The notes under the pieces: model-generated
Databases searched by the model: none
What the model was told of the DNA's origin: nothing
Seen by the model: the letters and a program-made list of their open reading frames with translations, nothing else
Shown: positions 58,763-64,000 of the stretch, one piece after another
Layout: each line of letters opens with the position of its first letter
Position numbering within the stretch: position 1 is the stretch's first letter
Made by a program: the position numbers and the translations under genes
Assembly (NCBI RefSeq): GCF_051014685.1
Contig: NC_135051.1
Location: 10,001,557 to 10,065,556 of the forward strand
Source of the DNA: Ptiloglossa arizonensis
Taxonomy: Eukaryota > Arthropoda > Insecta > Hymenoptera > Colletidae
Reading direction: 5' to 3'
Length of the DNA stretch: 64,000 nucleotides

Positions 58763-60318
58763 AGCAAGTCTTTTTTCCTTGTTGCCTTCTCGCCCACCTG
58801 GGTGGGAGTAATTGGAGGAGGAGATGGATGACCTCGTCGCGGTTATCGTTTTCCTTTCCTTCCTCTCGCGACTCGCCTCTACCGCGATTCGTCGCGCGAA
58901 TCTCCTCGGCTTTTGTTTCTCTTTCTGCGACGTCGTCGTCGTCGTCATCGTCGTCTTCTTCTTCTTCTCCTTCTTCTTCTCTTCACCCTTCTCGAACACC
59001 GATGGTCTTTCTCGTCCCGAAACAGACGCCGCTGGTTTGCAAGCGGAACGTTTACCGAACGGTTGAGAACGCAAACAAACACGATTGGTTGGCCCGGTTC
59101 GTGAACACCGTGCAAATGATCCGCGCAATGCCCCGCCGTGTGTCAAGGTCGCCGCGTTGCCCGAAACTTTTTACCCGACTTGTATTTGCACACGCGTGAA
59201 ACCACTTTTACAGATGGCTAGAGGGATAAAAAAAGGAGAAGAAACTTCCGTTTTTGGAATTAGACAAGCCCCGGGTAGTGTGGACGAGTGGTTAAGAGTA
59301 CCTGTCCAATATATCGAAAGCGAGGTAGGAATTTAGAAAAGTACGAAAAGACTGTGTCGGTAGGTGCGATCTATTCGTTTTCTAGTTGGAGAAAAATACG
59401 TTCAAAATACATTTCTATTGAAAGAAAATAAACATTCTCTTCGAGCCATTTATCTTCTTCCTCCTGACATCTTTCTCCAACTGTCCGGAGCACCGACGTA
59501 CATTTACCTATGTACGTCGAATTTTTGTAGAGTCGGTGTTGGTTATCCGTCGCTCGAATTCCACTCCGGTGCAGAATGTAGGTCTTGTAAAATTAGTATC
59601 TGCTTCGTGCCATGGTTCAGAAGTTGATAGGTACAGAAGCCCGCTTCTAGTATCTTTTGTTGACCAATAAGCTGCCAATCGGGGACACTTTGCCGTGCTT
59701 GCGTGGAAGGTAACTCGCCAATAGAAATAACTGCAAGCAAGGAATGCGAGGACAGGTCAGTAACCTTAAAATGGTTTCGACGAGAGGTGATGGAGCGGTG
59801 ACTCGATTGATGCCACGGCACTGATTGCACTTTGTCCGCCTGGAAACTCGAAACTCATTGCTCGGAGTGCGACAGCTCGACTCGACTTAAATTGGTAAAT
59901 CTTGAGGCACCACGAGGATTCCGTTACTTTGTAGGTTTCTATTTCTCTGCGGTCCTCGATCGTTTCACCTTCTTCTACATTCTTCCGTGATCAAAGGGAA
60001 GGTCTCTGTTCCCTCGTAAAAAAGAAAAAAGCGACGAGGACGATGTCACGGGTCGCAAAAGGATCCGTAACGTTCGGCTAGTTACCGCAACCGAGTGACC
60101 CTGTGAGCGCAGAGGTGCTTCTTCCATCGTCAAAAACAACGATAACAGCATTGACCTGCGATCTCTGGGACCCCACTGGCGTTATCGCGACAGCAGCTGC
60201 CTCGTTTTCGAGCGACTTCTCTCGAGGAGGAAATCGCGACGCTGCGGGCGGGAAATCCATCGATAGAGAGCATCTGTCGGGGGAAATCCCGGTCCGTACC
60301 CAACCAAGGTCGAATCGA
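58763..60318. other. Spacer between transferrin and CFAP43
   Basis: About 1.5 kb, mixed composition. It contains a CGT/CTT trinucleotide tract at about 58928-58985. Open frames over this tract are low-complexity (Ser- or Val/Phe-rich) and are not called. A tRNA-like text near 59279 does not fold into a tRNA. Regulatory sequences of transferrin probably lie here. Confidence 0.5.
58928..58985. repeat. (GTC)n-(TTC)n trinucleotide microsatellite
   Basis: Runs of CGT grade into runs of CTT/CTC. Confidence 0.8.
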
Positions 60319-63300
60319 TCAATCTCGAGCACAAACGTTGTTTCGATCTTTTAATCTCAGGGTCGGGTAAGTTCTCAGCTTGGAGATCTCCACTCGGCTG
60401 CGGAGAACGACGAGCTCCTCGAAATTCGCGCGTACGGTTCGCGCGAGTCGTACCGCTCGCCTAATCGATCGCATCTTGTTTCGCTGAAACGCGGTGGCCT
60501 TCGAGCGAAGCGGACCGCGCATCGCGGCAAGTAACTCGTCCCTCTCGGTCCTCGACCGCTCGATTTTACCATTCAATTTTCCATTCCTTCCACGCCACTC
60601 TCGCGTCTCTCTCGCGATCCGTTGCGATCTGGCTCTCTCTTCTTCCAACGCCTCCTCCAGTCTCTGAAACGTGAACATTGTTGATTCGCTCGTCGATCGA
60701 GCGTTGTCGCGTTGCTATTTCCTTCTTGATAAAATATTAAAAATATCCGCTCACCGTGCGTCGCACGCGGAAGTTCCTCTCGAGCGTTTCGGTTTCCTCC
60801 TTCGGTATTGCTCCTTTTGGATAACGAGCTGCGCACTCTAACACGAGTCTACCCACCTGCGAACGAACAAAGGACGAAACCTCTGGAAAGTGGCCACACT
60901 GTGTCTTTGGGTACGTAGGGTAAACTTTAAGAAAATTATCGATACATTAAGAAAGGCAGAGCTTTATTTTACTCGGACGCGTAATCGCAACGTAATGTTT
61001 AAATTGTCGACATAATAATAATGATATAAAATATCATTCGGTAGATAGTGTAGATATCGTAGAAACTATTAACGATTTTACGAGTAACGATGAATCTCTT
61101 TCGAAAGAGACGCAAAAATTGTTTCGTTCGATGATAAATAACAGATGAAGTAAATGTGAAATTAATTTAAAAAACCAACCAAACGACGATGCTGCGATCG
61201 ATCAAAGTGTCGATAATTGAGTCTTCCACCCTACACAGATTTCTTTGACGATAATGTAATGCACAGAATGCCTGGTAGAGAATGGTACGAGTAGAAATAC
61301 AGACGTATGCGACATAATCGATCAAACGATGTATGTATTACATATCCGTGTAATTGTTCTCGAGATCGGTAAGGAAGGTTAAATAGGTACGCAGCGTGTC
61401 TGTCCAGTGCCGGTTACATCTACTTGCGTCGGTGTTTGTAACCTTTTTCTGCATCGAGGATGTTTACGGTATTATCCGTTTCAACTGGTTCTAACTAGTT
61501 AGAACGAAAAACAGATAATACCACGATCAATGTTTAAAAACATCGACACGAATGTAAATAACAGACAGAGTAATGGACAAACGAAGCCGTAATTCGATAG
61601 CGAGATTTTTAAAATCGACTTTCTCGAAAACAAAACCTCATTATATGATATCGTAAGAACGCGTACACGATTTCTTGAACAAAGAAAGAGAGTTACGAAA
61701 GAACATGGCGAAATAATGCTCGAGAAGCGACACACGACGCTTGTCCACGCTTTTACTTACTACATACCGGATCATGTATCAGGAAAGAAATAAAAGAAAC
61801 TCGATTTTATCGCAAAGATTGCAGGATTCTGCGTTACGTGTTTTCTCGTTTAAATAACACGGATACCTTACTCTTACTTTAGAATAATTTCCCCAAATAA
61901 TTAATAGGGAAAAAGTAGCCAGTTCTTAATCAATTTTATCGTACACTTATTCATGGTCATTGTCTGGTGTATTCTTATCGTATGCCTGCTCAATTTTCCT
62001 TTCCTTTATAGATTGGAACAGCTGCGCTAGTACAATACATTGTGAAAATGGATAAATTGAATCTAATCTTTGTTCGCGAAACCTATTGTTCCGATAGAAC
62101 TTTCTTTCTCGATACCATCGTATACACGGTGAGATATGTTTCGAGCTGGCATGAAAAATTAAAATAGCATAAATCGCACTGTTAAGTCGAATATGGTGGT
62201 ACAACAAACACAAGAATAATAAAACCTCGTTTCGGGCTTACCTTGACGGTCGAAAGTTCCTTCAGATGTTCCTGCAGATCTTCCATTGTTTTCTTAGCCA
62301 GCGTGTGTCTCCACTCCTCGAGGGATACGGTTCTTTGGAGATTCCCCGCCCGCTGCAGGGCTGTTAACTTTTGCTCCCCAGCTTTCACGATGGCCTCGTG
62401 CACTCTGTCGAGTTCACAGCGCGGAATCAACACGGCGTCCTGCCACTCGGAACTAGAGTCGCCGCGAGGTTGACTTTGCAGCTGTCCAGTCTTCAGGACT
62501 AGTGTGACTTCCTGGTCGTCCGTCAGATCGTGCAGGGACTTTTCTAGACGTTGAACCGTCTCCTTGTGTCGATTGACCGTGGTACGTGCAGCCAGAGAGG
62601 CCTTTCGATAGAACGCGATACTCTGTTCCGCTTCCCCAAGCTCGATTGCGCAAATTCTGACCTTGGAGGAGACAATTCGTTTGTTTAACGAGCATTACCT
62701 TAGCCAATACTGTGTCTGCCTCTAAAAGCAATCCGGTCAAACTCATGTCCTTCGTCTTCGAAAAAACCCTTAGGAATCGTTCCGACAAATCCAGACACAA
62801 ATAGCTTCAACAACTCGAATCCGTGTTAAAAATACAAACTATCTCAAGGATAGGAACTCGCTAATCATTTTCCTACGCGTAAGAAGATTTATTTACTTTA
62901 ATTTCCGCTTCCATCTTGACTCTCCTGAGTCTGCAAGCACTGTGCCAGTGACTGGACTCTATCTTCCGGGGCAGACTGTCTGGCATCGTATCGAGACTCT
63001 TCAGGCCTCTCAAGTAGTCCTGCCATTCCCGTGGCAGGATCTCCGAGTCCAGATCCGCATCCACGACCACCCGCTCGGCGAGTTCGGAGAGGAATGCGAG
63101 CGAAGTACCGCAGACCGGTCCAGCGGTCCTGGGTCTTCGACGATAGTGTCTGAACAGATGCTCCACCATGGGTTGCTTCAATTCAGCTTCGAATTCCACG
63201 CGGAACTTCTCCTCGAGTAGCTTGTCCCGTTTGCGGAGATTCTCGTACCGATTTCTCAGCTCGGCGACTCCGGCTTCGAACAGCTCGCACTCCTCGGCGA

Positions 63301-64000
63301 GGATTCGCGCCTGCTTCGTCGCGGGTATCAGATGCAGCTCGATTACGCGCCTAATCTCGCGTCTCCGACGAGCGATACTGCGGTGCCCGAGGATCGTTTG
63401 AACTTTGGACAACCGATCCAAGAGCACGGATCTCTCGACTCGAATCTTCTCCGCGGCGAGCTCGGTCAGCTGGTCGTCGAATTTTTTAGCAGCGCTCGAA
63501 AGATCGTCTAGAGAATGCAAAAAGGGAAGTGAGACCGAGACGAAGAGACGAAGAGACGAAGAAACGAAGAGAAGAGGGTGCACCTTTGACACGCTTGATC
63601 TCGGTTTCCAGCATCGATCTGTACTCCAGTCGATGAGCTTCCCGTTCTTGAATTTTCCTCTCGTAGGACTCGATCGCAGCGATGTCCTCTTTTGTGTAAT
63701 CGAAGGGACTCTTTCGATCGAGACACTCGGGCTTTGAAACGATCTTCTTCGCGTTGTCCTCCAATCTCGAATGAAATTACAAGAGAGTGTCGGAACGAAC
63801 TTACTATATCTATATTATAAATGGCCCGAGTGGTATTCAGGTGACATTCGGTTACGAGGAGAGATCCTCGTTTGAGGGGATCGCCGATAAAATAAACGAA
63901 AACTTACCTAACCTCAAGGACACCGTCCATCATTCGATCGAGAGCCTCTCGACGAAAGTCAACATCCTCCCGTTGGACCTCCTTCCCTACTGGACTATCC
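60319..64000 (-). CDS. CFAP43: CFAP43-like axonemal protein, 3' part
   Basis: CFAP43 with CFAP44 tethers inner dynein arm heads to the axoneme of motile cilia and sperm. The gene runs off the right edge; only the C-terminal coiled-coil half is here. Minus-strand exons: beyond 64000-63908, 63765-63584, 63507-62897, 62661-62242, 60856-60755, 60663-60319, with consistent phases. Text fits the family: FRREALDRMMDGVLEVRLED, AIESYERKIQEREAHRLEYR, FRHYRRRPR, CRLRRVKMEAEIKVRIC, LIPRCELDRVHEAIVKAGEQ, LEEWRHTLAKKTMEDLQEHL and the end LVVLRSRVEISKLRTYPTL. Long predicted coiled coils dominate. The intron 62241-60857 (1385 bp) is the largest. CFAP44 is the alternative, but the MMDGVLE and RTYPTL blocks favour CFAP43. 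The N-terminal WD-repeat half would lie outside the window. Confidence 0.8.
60857..62241 (-). other. CFAP43: Large CFAP43 intron
   Basis: 1385 bp, AT-richer than the flanking exons, donor GTAAGC and acceptor CGCAG. Small open frames inside (for example 61735-61499, 62213-61947 minus) show no domain. No nested gene or repeat was recognised. Confidence 0.65.

Noticed and set aside
59276..59335. tRNA-Ser/Leu-like text (GTGGACGAGTGGTTAAGAG)
   Set aside because: It resembles a D-arm/A-box, but there is no acceptor stem, anticodon arm or T-arm (no GGTTCGA-type B box) at the right distance. At most a tRNA fragment.

Overview
The window is eukaryotic nuclear DNA: short GT-AG introns (about 60-250 nt, a few longer), poly(A) signals, long AT-rich spacers and no operons. 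The protein genes are animal genes. The insect-type transferrin, the compact introns, the low overall GC with abundant CpG, and the TTAA-flanked MITE point to an insect, most likely a hymenopteran (bee-like); the order-level call is inference. All gene models were built by hand from reading frame, splice sites and remembered family similarity, so junctions may be off by a few bases.

Left third (1-31.4 kb, AT-rich, gene-dense). PRADC1-like glycoprotein (+, 1965-2811); cytosolic Xaa-Pro aminopeptidase ApepP/XPNPEP1 (-, 3005-5165); COX15 haem A synthase (+, 7331-9079); UBTD ubiquitin-domain protein (-, 12669-13988); MMS19 (+, 14368-18249); MORN4/retinophilin (+, 18554-19250); pantothenate kinase/fumble (+, 21543-23722); DRC4/GAS8 (+, 25029?-27371); and a GT11 alpha-1,2-fucosyltransferase (-, 29351-30415). 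PRADC1/ApepP and COX15/UBTD are convergent pairs; UBTD/MMS19 and ApepP/COX15 are divergent pairs.

Middle (about 33.6-54.9 kb). A repeat island without a recognisable protein gene. Its core is a very large inverted repeat: arms 36986-43419 and 47738-54171, 6434 bp each, in exact register (paired coordinates always sum to 91157), around a 4318 bp spacer. The arms and spacer contain the same ordered cassette three times: a ~542 bp satellite, a module with a full RNA polymerase II core promoter (TATA, Inr and DPE at canonical spacing), a 7-nt microsatellite, one or two GC-rich B modules, an AATAAA signal, and a ~150 bp satellite built around a TGACGTCA palindrome. The left copy reads rightward; the spacer and right copies read leftward. 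Each looks like a complete, protein-less transcription unit of about 1.5-1.7 kb. A decayed copy of the B module lies at about 6.3 kb among ordinary genes, so the family is dispersed. This island is the best candidate for something undescribed.

Right part (54.9-64 kb, GC-richer). Transferrin 1 (-, 55111-58601, 10 exons) with its own TATA box, then the 3' half of a CFAP43-type axonemal coiled-coil gene (-, 60319 to beyond 64000).

The genes do not form one pathway. Several share themes: iron/haem (COX15, MMS19, transferrin) and the axoneme (DRC4, CFAP43). Such grouping may be chance.
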